From Seohaeicola saemankumensis (GTDB lineage Bacteria > Pseudomonadota > Alphaproteobacteria > Rhodobacterales > Rhodobacteraceae), in the NCBI RefSeq assembly GCF_020171285.1, contig NZ_JAIUZI010000016.1, forward strand, positions 39,871-103,870: a stretch of 64,000 nt of DNA, in the 5' to 3' direction. The translations under genes and the position numbers were made by a program. Each line of letters opens with the position of its first letter. Position 1 is the first letter of the stretch. Below are positions 25,022 to 34,057 of the stretch, piece by piece. A model generated the notes under the pieces. That model made no database searches. It worked only from the letters and a program-made list of their open reading frames with translations, and had not been told where the DNA came from.

Positions 25022-26314
25022 ATGGGAAAACGTCTTTTGATCATCGACCCGGCCTTCTCGGAAGGCGAAGGCCACCATCTGGCGGCCAATGTGCTGCTGA
25101 CCCGCACCGCGCATGAGGCCGGGTTCGACAGCGTGCGCATCCTGTGCCGCAACAGCTGTCCGTTGCCCGCCATTGCCGATGGTCTGGGCGAAACCGAACC
25201 GAGCTTTGACAGCACACCCTATGCCGCCTTCCGGGTCGGCGATCTGCCCCGGCTGGCGGCGCTGAACCGCAAGGCGCAGGAGGATTTCGACGCCATCCCC
25301 GCGGATATGGTTCGCGATGGCGATGAACTGCTGGTGCATACGGTCAACGAGGTCCAGTTCGCGGCGTTGACCCGCTGGCTGGCGCACATGCTGGAAACCC
25401 GTGACATCCGGGTGCGGCTGGCGCTGATGTTCCCGGTCGGGCTGGAATTTTCCGATGCCGGCGTCACCGGGGTGCGCGATCCGGCGGCGGCGATGATCTT
25501 CCGCCACGGCGCGGCGCGGCTGGCCCCCTTCGGCGACCGGGTGCGCTGGCTGGGCATCGGCCGCTCGATCGCGCGGGAATTCAACCTGCTGACCGGCAAT
25601 GCCGTGGGATATGGTCCGGCGCTGGTACCCGGCATCGGTGCCCCGCTGGCAGCGAAACCCGACAGCGCGGTACCCAATATCGTGCTCTACATGGGCGATG
25701 CAAAATTCGACAAGGGCTTTCACCACCTGCCCGCGATCATCGCGCGGCTGCGCAACAGCCCCCGCGACTTCCGCGCCACGGTGCAGGTGTCGGGCGGGGT
25801 GATCGGGCATTTCACAGAGATGCGCCAGGCGCTCGAGAGCGCCGCCCAGGGCGATCCCCGTTTCATCATCCACAATGGCCGGCTGAGCGATGCCGATTAC
25901 GAGCGGGTCTGGCAACAGGGCCATATCGCGCTCCTGGGCTATGATCCGGGGGTCTACAAATACAAATCCTCGGGCCTGTGCTGGGAAGCGATGAACTACG
26001 CGGTGCCGGCGGTGGTGCTGAAGGACACGTTCCACCACCGTGAAGTCACCGGATACGGGTTCGACCCCATCGTGGTGAACGATTACTGGCCCGAACAGCT
26101 GTTTGCCGGGCTGGAGCGGGGTCTGGCGGCGCTGCCGCAGATGGCGCCGGCCTGGCAAGCGGCGCGCGCCGGGTTTGTCGATCAGAACCAACCTGCCCAG
26201 TATTTCGCCGAGGATCTGCCCGGCCTGCCGGGCGGCGGTCAGGCCGCCGACCTGCGCGCCCATATTCAAGGTTGGCAGCGGCGCTGTTTCGACGCGTTTG
26301 TTGGCGGGATGTAA
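25022..26314 (+). CDS. GT-B fold glycosyltransferase-like protein
   Basis: A 430-residue protein, soluble, starting MGKRLLIIDPAFSEGEGHH, typical of the first strand and loop of a GT-B acceptor domain. The second half has NIVLYMGDAKFDKGFHHL and GVYKYKSSGLCWEAMNYAVP, positions where GT4 enzymes carry the donor-binding loop and conserved Glu. Exact donor and acceptor are unknown. It follows the 944-residue glycosyltransferase by 59 bases and precedes a microprotein gene. Confidence 0.6.
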   Translation: MGKRLLIIDPAFSEGEGHHLAANVLLTRTAHEAGFDSVRILCRNSCPLPAIADGLGETEPSFDSTPYAAFRVGDLPRLAALNRKAQEDFDAIPADMVRDGDELLVHTVNEVQFAALTRWLAHMLETRDIRVRLALMFPVGLEFSDAGVTGVRDPAAAMIFRHGAARLAPFGDRVRWLGIGRSIAREFNLLTGNAVGYGPALVPGIGAPLAAKPDSAVPNIVLYMGDAKFDKGFHHLPAIIARLRNSPRDFRATVQVSGGVIGHFTEMRQALESAAQGDPRFIIHNGRLSDADYERVWQQGHIALLGYDPGVYKYKSSGLCWEAMNYAVPAVVLKDTFHHREVTGYGFDPIVVNDYWPEQLFAGLERGLAALPQMAPAWQAARAGFVDQNQPAQYFAEDLPGLPGGGQAADLRAHIQGWQRRCFDAFVGGM

Positions 26315-26424
26315 GGCCGCCGGCGGGATAACCTTGCGGCAAGGGCCGGTATTGGCTAGCGATGACTATGCCGGGGCGCATTGTCCCGGCAGGCAAATGA
26401 CAAGAACAAGACAAGGGATGGTTC

Positions 26425-26595
26425 ATGTCTGACGAATTGGTACTGGGAATTTTCAAGGAACTCGCCGTGATGGAAGGCAGCCGCAAGCCCGACGGAAGCT
26501 GGACTGTCAACGATCAGGAAGCCTTCAAACGGCTTTTGCGCCGGGCCGGCCGGCTGGCCCAGTCGGCAAAGGGCGGTGACGAAACCGAGGCCTGA
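26425..26595 (+). CDS. Microprotein, paralogue of the one at 10849 (56 aa)
   Basis: A 56-residue soluble protein beginning MSDELVLGIFKELAVMEG and continuing R-K-P-D-G-S-W-T-V, then a basic helix (FKRLLRRAGRLA) and an acidic end. At least 24 positions of the first 29 are identical or conservative against the protein at 10849-11013, without gaps. The SD AAGGGATGG lies just upstream. A sulfotransferase gene starts 112 bases downstream, the same order as at the other copy. No domain recognised; an adaptor or regulator role would be a guess. Confidence 0.8.
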   Translation: MSDELVLGIFKELAVMEGSRKPDGSWTVNDQEAFKRLLRRAGRLAQSAKGGDETEA

Positions 26596-26707
26596 CACCC
26601 GCGGCCGGCGCGTACATGACCATGGCTGATGCGCCGGCGCTTCACTATGCGCTCCAACGGCTCCCCGCGAAGATCCCGGGCCTGTCGCGCAGACCGGAAG
26701 GTTTTCG

Positions 26708-27754
26708 TTGAAGTCCGTCATTCTTCACATCGGTCCGCACAAGAGCGGCACCTCGACAATGCAGAAATTCCTCGCCGAACGGCAGGATGATCTGGCGGCG
26801 CGGTTCTCGCTCAGGTTCTGTCGCACCGGGCGCAGCTGGCCCCGGCAAAACATCAACCTGGCCTGGCAGTTCCAGAACCCCAGGTTCTTTGAGCCCGACC
26901 GGGGGTCCTGGGCCGATGCCGCGGCCGAGATCGCCGCCGCGCCCGAAGCGACGGCGGTGCTGTCCAGCGAATTGTTCTCGCGGTTCAGCGAGGACGCGAT
27001 CGCCCAGGTCGCCGAGGCGCTGCGTGGTTTCGACACCCGGATCCTGTTTTACGGCCGCGCCCCGGCGGACTGGCTGGAAAGCTCCTATGCCCAGTCGTTC
27101 CGCAACCTGACCCCGCGCGACAACGCGGGGTGCTATCTCGATTTTGTTCGTGATCCGGGCGCGCGGCGACCGGTTGCCCGGATCCTGCCGGTGCTGGACA
27201 AATGGGCCGCCGCCTTTGGCGAGGATGCGATCATCCTGCGGTCATTCGAGACCGCCCGCACCACCCCCGACGGCGGCTTGATGGCCGATTTCGCCGCCCA
27301 GCTGGGGCTGCGGGGGGTTGATTTCAGCGATCTGCCGCAGCAGCGCAACCCGCGCATCGGGATCAAGACGATGGGCCTGTTCCATAACTTTTCGCGGCTG
27401 CTCTTGAAGACTGGCGTGCCGCTGGCCCGCAAACCCCGGGACGCCCTGCGCAATGCGATCAACCGCTATGGCCGCAAGCAGGGCTGGAACGAGGAAAGCG
27501 CCCGGTTCAACACCGCCGAGACCCGGGCCATCATCGCCGAGCGTTACGAACCGCAGGTCCGCGCGGCGTTTCACAAATATGCCGGGCAGGAGATCACCCT
27601 TGCCGGCGGCCCGCTGCAACCCGACAGCATCGCGCGGCAAATGCCTGCGGATCAGGTCGGCAGGGAAGACATCGACGGCTGCTTCCGCTTCATCGAGGAA
27701 ATCTGCACGCCGGAAATGGTCGCCGCGTTCCAGCCCCTGCGCGACGCACTATGA
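26708..27754 (+). CDS. Sulfotransferase-like protein
   Basis: A 348-residue protein whose first strand and PAPS loop read ILHIGPHKSGTSTMQKFL (HKSGTST at 11-17). A YGRAPADWLESSYAQ segment occupies the place of the 3'-phosphate site. It belongs to the same sequence group as the genes at 27765, 28761 and 32319 (HIG-x-x-K-[ST]-G-[ST]-[ST] followed by a Gln). TTG start supported by GGAAGG at the right spacing; no ATG fits. It converges on the 27765 gene with only ten bases between stops. Confidence 0.75.
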   Translation: MKSVILHIGPHKSGTSTMQKFLAERQDDLAARFSLRFCRTGRSWPRQNINLAWQFQNPRFFEPDRGSWADAAAEIAAAPEATAVLSSELFSRFSEDAIAQVAEALRGFDTRILFYGRAPADWLESSYAQSFRNLTPRDNAGCYLDFVRDPGARRPVARILPVLDKWAAAFGEDAIILRSFETARTTPDGGLMADFAAQLGLRGVDFSDLPQQRNPRIGIKTMGLFHNFSRLLLKTGVPLARKPRDALRNAINRYGRKQGWNEESARFNTAETRAIIAERYEPQVRAAFHKYAGQEITLAGGPLQPDSIARQMPADQVGREDIDGCFRFIEEICTPEMVAAFQPLRDAL

Positions 27755-27764
27755 CGCGCTCCGC

Positions 27765-28727
27765 TCAGGTCGCCCCGAGTTCGGCGGCCATCTCGGCTGC
27801 CTGGGCGCGGATCTCGGGCGTCAGCAGCGCCTCGTAATCGACATCGGCAAAGGGCGGTTCACCGTCCAGGCGCAGGCCCACGCCGTAGGTTTCCGCCACA
27901 TAGGCCAGATCGCGGTCCATCTCCGCCTCGATCAGGGCGCGGGCGGCCAGCGGCAGGCAGAACCGGTCGCTACCGAACTGCGCGGCAAAGGCCTTGACCC
28001 GGCTGTTCTTCAGCCCCAGCCCCGGCCAGGTCCGGTGCATGTAATCGGTCACCACCGTTGCAAGCATCGAAAGGCTGGTGTTGGCCTGCACCTGCTTGAA
28101 GTCGGGGTCCTCGGCGATTTCGGGTTTTCCGGTGGTCAGTTCCAGGAAATCGCGGACGATGTCGCCCCTGTTCAGGGCGGGGCGGGAGCTGTCGCGGACG
28201 ATGACATCGTCGCGGCCGAACACTTTTTCATAACGCGGCAATACCTTGTGATACTGCACAAAGCGGGGCGCTTCGCAGCAGTCGGCCAGGCTGCGCTTGC
28301 CGTTCTTGATCTGGGTCTGGGCAAAGCTGGGGGCAAAGGACAGCGGGTGGCGGCAATAGATCACCAGTTTCACCTGCCGGCAGCCGCCCAGCAGATCCTC
28401 GCGCAGACGCACCAGCTCATCCGGTTTCAGCGAAGACACCGATTCCGAGGAGAAGGCGATATTGCCGCCGTCCCCGGGATGCTCGGCGAAATAGGTGTTC
28501 AGCGCGCCTTCGATGCGCGGCGCGGTCATCAGGCTGCGCGGGGCATCCACATAGGGCCGTCCGACAAAGGCGATATGGTTGCCCCCCGTCCGGTCCAGCG
28601 CCTCGGGGTATGTCAGGCCACTCCGCTCCGCGATCAGGTCGCGGTTGGCTGCCAGGGTATTCTGGATCGAGGTCGACCCGGTCTTGGCGTGACCGCAATG
28701 AAGAAAACAGGTGTCATACATGGGCAT
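27765..28727 (-). CDS. Sulfotransferase-like protein
   Basis: A 320-residue protein with FLHCGHAKTGSTSIQNTLA near the N-terminus (AKTGSTS, 14-20) and VIYCRHPLSFAPSFAQ at the 3'-phosphate position. It is close in layout to the gene just upstream (28761), and the two are probably an old tandem duplication. ATG at 28727 is used; an in-frame ATG two codons later is equally possible. It is the last gene of the minus-strand run 29765-27765. Confidence 0.75.
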   Translation of the reverse strand: MPMYDTCFLHCGHAKTGSTSIQNTLAANRDLIAERSGLTYPEALDRTGGNHIAFVGRPYVDAPRSLMTAPRIEGALNTYFAEHPGDGGNIAFSSESVSSLKPDELVRLREDLLGGCRQVKLVIYCRHPLSFAPSFAQTQIKNGKRSLADCCEAPRFVQYHKVLPRYEKVFGRDDVIVRDSSRPALNRGDIVRDFLELTTGKPEIAEDPDFKQVQANTSLSMLATVVTDYMHRTWPGLGLKNSRVKAFAAQFGSDRFCLPLAARALIEAEMDRDLAYVAETYGVGLRLDGEPPFADVDYEALLTPEIRAQAAEMAAELGAT

Positions 28728-28760
28728 CGAACTTTCGCAGGGGAGGCCGGCAGCGGAAGA

Positions 28761-29765
28761 TTAAGCGGAAGGTCCGGAATCTCTGCGCTTTTTCTTAGCC
28801 TGGATGGCAACATTGGCCAGATCGTCGAACAACAGGGCAAGGGAGCGGATCGTTTCGGGCCGGAAATAGGTTTCGGGGGCCGGTGGCGGGATGCTGGTGT
28901 CGATATCCGCGAACCGGAGACCATGAGCGGTTTCCAGGTAGTCGCGCATGGTTTTGGTCTTTTCCACAATCCGGTCGAGGGTTTCGCCGGGAAAGACGTA
29001 CTTCGGCCCCTCGACCTGCGGCAGCTTGCGCTGCAGCAGCCGGTTGCGCGAAAACTTGGGTGCAAATTCGCTCAGCGCATCAGCCAGCAGCAGCCCGGCG
29101 CCGGACAGGGAATCGTTCTGCCGGATAGAGGGGATCTGCTCTACCAGGTCCCCCAGCCCGGCCCGGGACAGGAAATCGCCGACAATATCGGGCTTGCCCG
29201 GAAGGTCGCCGGTATAGGCGCAAACGCTGACCGCATCATGACCAAAAACCCCGCTCCAGCGGTCAATCAGGCTCTTGTAATGGCTGGTGGGCGGATCGGC
29301 GAGGCAGTCGGCCAGCCGGGCGGCGCCGTTCTTGACCTGCTCCTGAATCATGCTCAGCGCCTGCTGCACCGGGTCACGCACATAGACCAGGATCCGGATG
29401 GCGGCGAAGCGCGCCTCGAGCCAGCTTTTCAACGCCGTGACTTCATCGGCACCCAGCAGTACCGAATGTTCGGCGCTCAGGATCACCAGCCGGGGGGCCG
29501 CCGCGGCAATCTCGGTCTCCAGTTCGGCCAGCATCTCGGTATTGTGCGTCACCGTGGCAGCCCCGCTGCGTCCGGCCATGCGATTGTAATCGAAACTGTC
29601 GGGATCGGTCATGAAGGCCGAGACCAGAAACCGGTGATTGCGCTCCAGCGCCGGATACAGAACCCCCGCCTCGGCGAGAATGCCGCTGCCCTGTTTCAGG
29701 CTGACCTGGATCGAGGTCGACCCCGTCTTGGGCACACCGATATGCAGCAGGCAGTCAGGTTTCAT
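28761..29765 (-). CDS. Sulfotransferase-like protein
   Basis: Predicted 334 residues. PAPS loop PKTGSTS (12-18) in LLHIGVPKTGSTSIQVSL; RILVYVRDPVQQALS gives the 3'-phosphate site with the usual Arg and Ser. ATG at 29765 is preferred because AGGAA sits ten bases upstream; a GTG one codon earlier also reads. It lies 33 bases upstream of the related 27765 gene. Confidence 0.78.
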   Translation of the reverse strand: MKPDCLLHIGVPKTGSTSIQVSLKQGSGILAEAGVLYPALERNHRFLVSAFMTDPDSFDYNRMAGRSGAATVTHNTEMLAELETEIAAAAPRLVILSAEHSVLLGADEVTALKSWLEARFAAIRILVYVRDPVQQALSMIQEQVKNGAARLADCLADPPTSHYKSLIDRWSGVFGHDAVSVCAYTGDLPGKPDIVGDFLSRAGLGDLVEQIPSIRQNDSLSGAGLLLADALSEFAPKFSRNRLLQRKLPQVEGPKYVFPGETLDRIVEKTKTMRDYLETAHGLRFADIDTSIPPPAPETYFRPETIRSLALLFDDLANVAIQAKKKRRDSGPSA

Positions 29766-29811
29766 CACAAGCCGTTCCTGTTATCCGCGCGCCGGCCCAG
29801 ATCGGGATCCG

Positions 29812-30582
29812 TCAACCCTGCTGCAGATCCCAGCCGGCATCGCTTTCGGTGATCCAGTCCAGCCGGTTGATCCGTTTGAGGAACTCGCGCACGTCGTCCT
29901 TGTTATCGAAGCGCGACAGGATATGCGACGTATTGTTCCGCCGCAGGCTGGTTTGCAGCTGCCCGGGCTGTGCGACACCCAGATAGGGGAACAGCCGCCG
30001 CACCAGACCTTCGTTCAGCAGGTCGCCATATTCGAGATATTCGAAATGCTGCCCGGCGGCGTTCAGCGCTTCGACCACGCGGCCATAGAACCCGATGTGA
30101 CGGTTGTAGAGGTTCCAGAACTGCTTTTCCTCGAATTCGACGGTCTCGTTCCAGGTCGGCTTGGCGCTGGTTTCCGCAACCGAGCTGCGCTTGCCGTCCT
30201 CGGTCGGGGCTGACCACAGCTCCTTTTTCTGCGAGATCAGCCGCGAGGAGTAGATCGACAGGAAATTGCGCCGGTTCAGCACCAGTTTTTTCCAGTCGTC
30301 GCGGCGGATCAGCTCTTGCAGCAGATCCTCGTTGTGCCCGTCAAAGATCTTGAACCCGACCGCTTCGGCCTTGGCGTTGGTTTCTCCGACGATCTTGTCC
30401 AGAAACCCCGACGGGTTGGTGTTGCGCTCGGCGATTTCCGAGCTGCGGTCGACGCCGTCGATATTCAGTTCGTTCTGGTTGTACAGCTCGTAGTGGCATT
30501 TGACCGCCGGTGACGAGTTCAGAAGCTGGACCAGAAGGGTTGAACCGGTGCGCGGCGCGCCGATCAGAACAAATTTTTTCAT
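29812..30582 (-). CDS. Stf0-like sulfotransferase
   Basis: A 256-residue protein beginning MKKFVLIGAPRTGSTLL; APRTGSTLL (9-17) is the classic loop seen in Stf0-type and related enzymes. LVLNRRNFLSIYSSRLI plus KKELW downstream matches the arrangement in the 31528 gene, so these two form a subgroup distinct from the neighbours. I placed the start at the ATG at 30582 with GGGAGAGG upstream and discarded a longer frame that lacks a ribosome site. Probably first gene of a minus-strand operon reaching 27765. Confidence 0.8.
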   Translation of the reverse strand: MKKFVLIGAPRTGSTLLVQLLNSSPAVKCHYELYNQNELNIDGVDRSSEIAERNTNPSGFLDKIVGETNAKAEAVGFKIFDGHNEDLLQELIRRDDWKKLVLNRRNFLSIYSSRLISQKKELWSAPTEDGKRSSVAETSAKPTWNETVEFEEKQFWNLYNRHIGFYGRVVEALNAAGQHFEYLEYGDLLNEGLVRRLFPYLGVAQPGQLQTSLRRNNTSHILSRFDNKDDVREFLKRINRLDWITESDAGWDLQQG

Positions 30583-30877
30583 GGTGCGGCCTCTCCCGGG
30601 TCCTTTTTTGTCGGGTTGCTCACCGGGGACCCGGTGGAATGCGATCCGTATCAAACTCAGTATTTTTTGTAGGTGCCAGCCGCAACGGGAAAGCCGCGCT
30701 TTTTTGGCGCATGTTGCCCGTTTTTTGCCTTTCCGGGAGGAAATGACCCTCGAAAGAGGGGTTTTGCGGGCGCGGCCAATGGCTGGACGCGGTTTTGACA
30801 ACTGGCTGCCCGGCGCCGGATTTGTCAAACTGCCGGGACCGCACCGGACAGGCGCGGCAGAGAAAGGACACCTGCCC

Positions 30878-31552
30878 ATGGACTTCGACATCGCCGATCT
30901 GGTGAGTGGCCCGACCCCGCTCGAGAACTGCGTTGTGCATTGCAGCGAGGCGGTTCTGAAACGGTTGCGGTTCGCGGTGCATGGCCGTGCGGATCTGCCC
31001 CGGCGCAACTACCGGGTCTCGATCCCCGATCCGGAATTTCGCGGCAAGGTCTCTATCCTGATGGGGCCCGGCAGCGGCGAAATCGAACTGGGCGGGCGCG
31101 GCCCGATGGTGGCCGATTTCCGCATGTGGCGCGATGCCACCGTGCGGATCGGCGAAAAGACCACGATCAACGGCGCCCGCATCGTGGCCGACAATGCCGA
31201 CATCGTCATCGGGCGCGACAACCTGTGGTCGGACGAAATCATCGTGCAGTCCAACGATCAGCACGGGATCGTCGATCTGAAGACCGGGCAGGTAAAGAAC
31301 ACCCACCGCCGCCGCACGCGGATCGGCGATCACGTCTGGGTCGGGCGGCGCACGGTGCTGATGCCGGACCTGGTGGTGGGCGACGGCGCGGTGGTGGCGG
31401 CGGGCGCGATTGTCACGCGAGAGGTACCGCCGCGCTGTATCGCGGGCGGCAACCCGGCGCGGGTGATCTCCGAAGACACCTCGTGGTCGCGCCAACCGGG
31501 CGGCCCCTCCCCGGCCGAGACCGGCTATTACGGCGAAGACTGGCCGGGCTGA
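30878..31552 (+). CDS. Hexapeptide-repeat acyltransferase
   Basis: A 224-residue left-handed beta-helix protein. The C-terminal half shows RIGDHVWVGRRTVLMPDLVV, then VGDGAVVAAGAIVTREVPPR and IAGGNPARVI, the usual end of sugar O- or N-acetyltransferases of the WbbJ/CatB superfamily. It should transfer an acetyl or similar group from CoA to a sugar. ATG at 30878 with AGAAAGGA upstream; the longer open frame before it overlaps a divergent gene. Its last 25 bases overlap the end of the convergent sulfotransferase. Confidence 0.85.
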   Translation: MDFDIADLVSGPTPLENCVVHCSEAVLKRLRFAVHGRADLPRRNYRVSIPDPEFRGKVSILMGPGSGEIELGGRGPMVADFRMWRDATVRIGEKTTINGARIVADNADIVIGRDNLWSDEIIVQSNDQHGIVDLKTGQVKNTHRRRTRIGDHVWVGRRTVLMPDLVVGDGAVVAAGAIVTREVPPRCIAGGNPARVISEDTSWSRQPGGPSPAETGYYGEDWPG

Positions 31553-32322
31553 GACCCCGCATTCCACCATCCGCCCCCGGTGCCGCCCTCTGACAGCGCG
31601 CGCTCCAGGCTGACGTCGCGCAAATGGTCCAGTTCAGCGGCACCGAACACCGGCGGGATCTCGACCGGCGGGCCGCTGGCCTCGTTGCGACGGGTGCGCC
31701 TGTCCTTGACCAGCCGGGCCCGGGACGCGTCCAGCCCGAGAAAATCGAGCACCCGCCCGGTGGCCTCCGGCCCCGCCACCAACTCCTCGAAATCCAGGTC
31801 CATGACCCGGCGCACCCCGTGACCGCGCAGCATCGCATGGATCCCCGCAACCATGGCCATCTGCACCCGGGCATCGGAAATGACCTCCTCGGGACTGACA
31901 CGGGAAAACCGCTTTGGCCGCCAAAGCTCCTTTTCCACCCGCAGCAGGCATTCCGACCGGAACCGCCGCACCAGATCGCGGCGCCACAAAACCACCACCG
32001 CCGGATCGTCCGCCAGCACCCGGTTCAGCAGATAGGCGTTCTGTTCCAGGTAGAAATGCGAATAGAGCGCCTTGAACCCCTGGCACGGAACATCCGGCTG
32101 CGCCAGCATCAGCCGCAGGAACCCGTCGGGGTCGTCCAGGCGCATCTGGGGGCTCAGGCCGGGGATCTGGCTCAGCTTGCCGACCTTGTTGGACAGGCCC
32201 AGGATCCGGTTCTTGCCGAGGATCTCGCCGTGGCACAGCGCCCCGGTCTGGACATTGATCGCCAGCCGCAGCGCGGTGCTGCCCGACCGGGCGGGCGAGA
32301 CGATCAGGAAACGACGTGTCAT
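31528..32322 (-). CDS. Stf0-like sulfotransferase
   Basis: A 264-residue protein, loop SPARSGSTAL (9-18) at the N-terminus, followed by VVVLWRRDLVRRFRSECLL and VEKELWRPK, resembling the 29812 protein. ATG at 32322 overlaps the stop of the 32319 gene by four bases, so they are translationally coupled; a much longer upstream frame only reads through that neighbour in another frame. Its 3' end runs 25 bases into the convergent acyltransferase gene. Confidence 0.8.
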   Translation of the reverse strand: MTRRFLIVSPARSGSTALRLAINVQTGALCHGEILGKNRILGLSNKVGKLSQIPGLSPQMRLDDPDGFLRLMLAQPDVPCQGFKALYSHFYLEQNAYLLNRVLADDPAVVVLWRRDLVRRFRSECLLRVEKELWRPKRFSRVSPEEVISDARVQMAMVAGIHAMLRGHGVRRVMDLDFEELVAGPEATGRVLDFLGLDASRARLVKDRRTRRNEASGPPVEIPPVFGAAELDHLRDVSLERALSEGGTGGGWWNAGSQPGQSSP

Positions 32323-33308
32323 TGCAACGGCTCCTTGCGTGGGGCGGGGGCCAGGCTGAGCCAGGGCGCGGCGCGCACCATGACCCTGGCCAGACGGGGC
32401 GGCAGGGCCTGACCGGCGGCGGCCCCGATCCGCTCCAGATCGGCCTGCAGCCTGTCCATCTCCGGCAGCACCGGGTTGCCGGCCCAGGATTTCAGCGCCG
32501 GCAGCGGCCCCAGCAGACGGACCAGCGACGCATTGTAGGCGCTGCGCGCGCGCAGCCGCGCGGCGTCTTCGTCGGCGATGTAAAAGGCACGGCGGAAGGC
32601 TGCATGGGTGCCGGCCAGATCGCGCAGGGCCGCGTAGTCCAGCGCCGGCAGCTCCAGCTTGTTGGCGGCCAGCTTGTAGACCAGCAGGTTGCCCCCGATC
32701 GAAGGGTTCATGTCGCCCTGCGGGATCGCGCCGGGGGCGATGTCCAGCCGGGCGCAGACATCGGCGATGATGTCGCCGTCCTTCAGCCGCGACCGGTCGT
32801 ACCAGCACAGCTCCAGATCGCCAATCGCGCGCCAGCGCGCGGCAAAGGGGGTCAGGTCGCCCAGGCCCTGCACGAATTTGCGGAACGGCACGAACCGGGG
32901 CTGGTTCTGGATCATCTGCCGATACCCCGAAACCGCGTAATCCAGATGCTCGCGCAGATAGCACAGCACCCGGATGCGGCCCACATCAAGCACATCGGCG
33001 AAGTCCCGCAGCCGGGTCAGGTCGGTCAGGTTCTGGAACGCTTCGCTGGACAGCAGGATCCGGGTGTGATGCGGCTCTAATTCGCCACGAATGGCAGCGG
33101 CGATATCCGCCAGCCCCGCCCCGTCGGACTGGCCGGAATGGCACTGTGCGGCAATGGTGTGATGGGCGATGCGGTTGGGGCAGCCCGCGTGCGGATACAA
33201 TACCCCCTGCCCACTCAGGTGGTCGCGCGCGCCACCCAGGAAATGCTGCAGCGAACTGGTGCCGGATTTATGACGCCCGATGTGCAGGATCAGTTCGGGG
33301 GCGCTCAT
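32319..33308 (-). CDS. Sulfotransferase-like protein
   Basis: A 329-residue protein with ILHIGRHKSGTSSLQHFLG at the N-terminus (HKSGTSS at 13-19). VLCYLREHLDYAVSGYRQM follows at the 3'-phosphate position, with Arg and Ser kept but the Asp-Pro lost. It groups with 26708, 27765 and 28761. Start and stop each overlap a neighbour by four bases, placing it in the middle of a tight three-gene sulfotransferase unit. Confidence 0.77.
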   Translation of the reverse strand: MSAPELILHIGRHKSGTSSLQHFLGGARDHLSGQGVLYPHAGCPNRIAHHTIAAQCHSGQSDGAGLADIAAAIRGELEPHHTRILLSSEAFQNLTDLTRLRDFADVLDVGRIRVLCYLREHLDYAVSGYRQMIQNQPRFVPFRKFVQGLGDLTPFAARWRAIGDLELCWYDRSRLKDGDIIADVCARLDIAPGAIPQGDMNPSIGGNLLVYKLAANKLELPALDYAALRDLAGTHAAFRRAFYIADEDAARLRARSAYNASLVRLLGPLPALKSWAGNPVLPEMDRLQADLERIGAAAGQALPPRLARVMVRAAPWLSLAPAPRKEPLQ

Positions 33309-34012
33309 GACAGCTCCGCGACCATGTCCCTTGCCGCCTGCAGCACCGCGCGGTCATCGGTGTTGGCCGCCTCCAGCAGCCTGCGCACGCGGGGGCCGAT
33401 CGGCGGCGGCACCCGCCTGGTCGAGGTATTGGCCCGCACCGAGCAGGGGGTGAAATCGGGGTAGCTGTGGGCCAGCGCCGCCGCGAGGCGGCGCAGCGTG
33501 CCGTCGAAGTCCTCGACCAGCCCGACCACGCTCAGCAGGTCGAGCGCCCGCAGCGCCCGCTGCAGCTCCGGCTCCGGTCCGGGCAGCAGGCTGGCGAGCC
33601 GGTGGGTCTGGAAGTTGCGGCACTGGCGGTCTCCGGGGCGCGCCAGCCGCGTGGTGACATAACCGCGCAGATCGTGCTGCTTGGCCAGTTCCGCGCCCCA
33701 TGTATCCGCCTGCTGGCGGCGTTCGAACCGATAGGCAGAGCGCACCCGGTCGACCGGATCGCGCAACAGCATCACGGAGACCAGATCGACGCCCTCGATC
33801 CGCGGCACCGGCCCCAGCGCGGTATGGGTGGAAAACGCCACCGCCCGCGGGTTGGCGCGGATCCAGTCGGCCACCGCCGCGCTGTTGTCGGGCGGGCTGG
33901 TGGGAAATTCGGCCGTGACCCAGCGGTCGCCGAAGTTCTGCTTCAGAACCTGGTCCAGCGACGTGCCCGCATTCTTGAACAGGTGGTAATGCAGGATGAC
34001 GGTACGGTTCAT
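33305..34012 (-). CDS. Sulfotransferase (Sulfotransfer_2-like)
   Basis: A 235-residue protein with HYHLFKNAGTSLDQVL (K13-N-A-G-T-S), the loop style of the heparan/carbohydrate sulfotransferase family 2, and SVMLLRDPVDRVRSAYRFE as 3'-phosphate site. In that family the acceptor is usually a polysaccharide. It is coupled to the 32319 gene by a four-base overlap and lies 45 bases from the GSCFA gene upstream. Confidence 0.82.
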   Translation of the reverse strand: MNRTVILHYHLFKNAGTSLDQVLKQNFGDRWVTAEFPTSPPDNSAAVADWIRANPRAVAFSTHTALGPVPRIEGVDLVSVMLLRDPVDRVRSAYRFERRQQADTWGAELAKQHDLRGYVTTRLARPGDRQCRNFQTHRLASLLPGPEPELQRALRALDLLSVVGLVEDFDGTLRRLAAALAHSYPDFTPCSVRANTSTRRVPPPIGPRVRRLLEAANTDDRAVLQAARDMVAELS

Positions 34013-34057
34013 AAAGTCGCAAAACCCGATCGTGGACAGCGGGGACGGCGGAAAGGA

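Noticed and set aside
27378..30213. Plus-strand open frames opposite the sulfotransferase genes at 27765-30582, the longest of 799 codons
   Set aside because: Shadows of minus-strand genes; no domain, SD or plausible composition.
30583..31008. N-terminal extension of the 29812 sulfotransferase by 142 residues
   Set aside because: It runs antisense into the acyltransferase gene, is basic and unstructured, and the internal ATG at 30582 has a good SD and starts exactly at the first strand of the sulfotransferase fold.
32323..32964. N-terminal extension of the 31528 sulfotransferase by 214 residues
   Set aside because: It is a shifted reading of the overlapping 32319 gene; ATG at 32322 forms a four-base overlap and begins the PAPS-loop strand.
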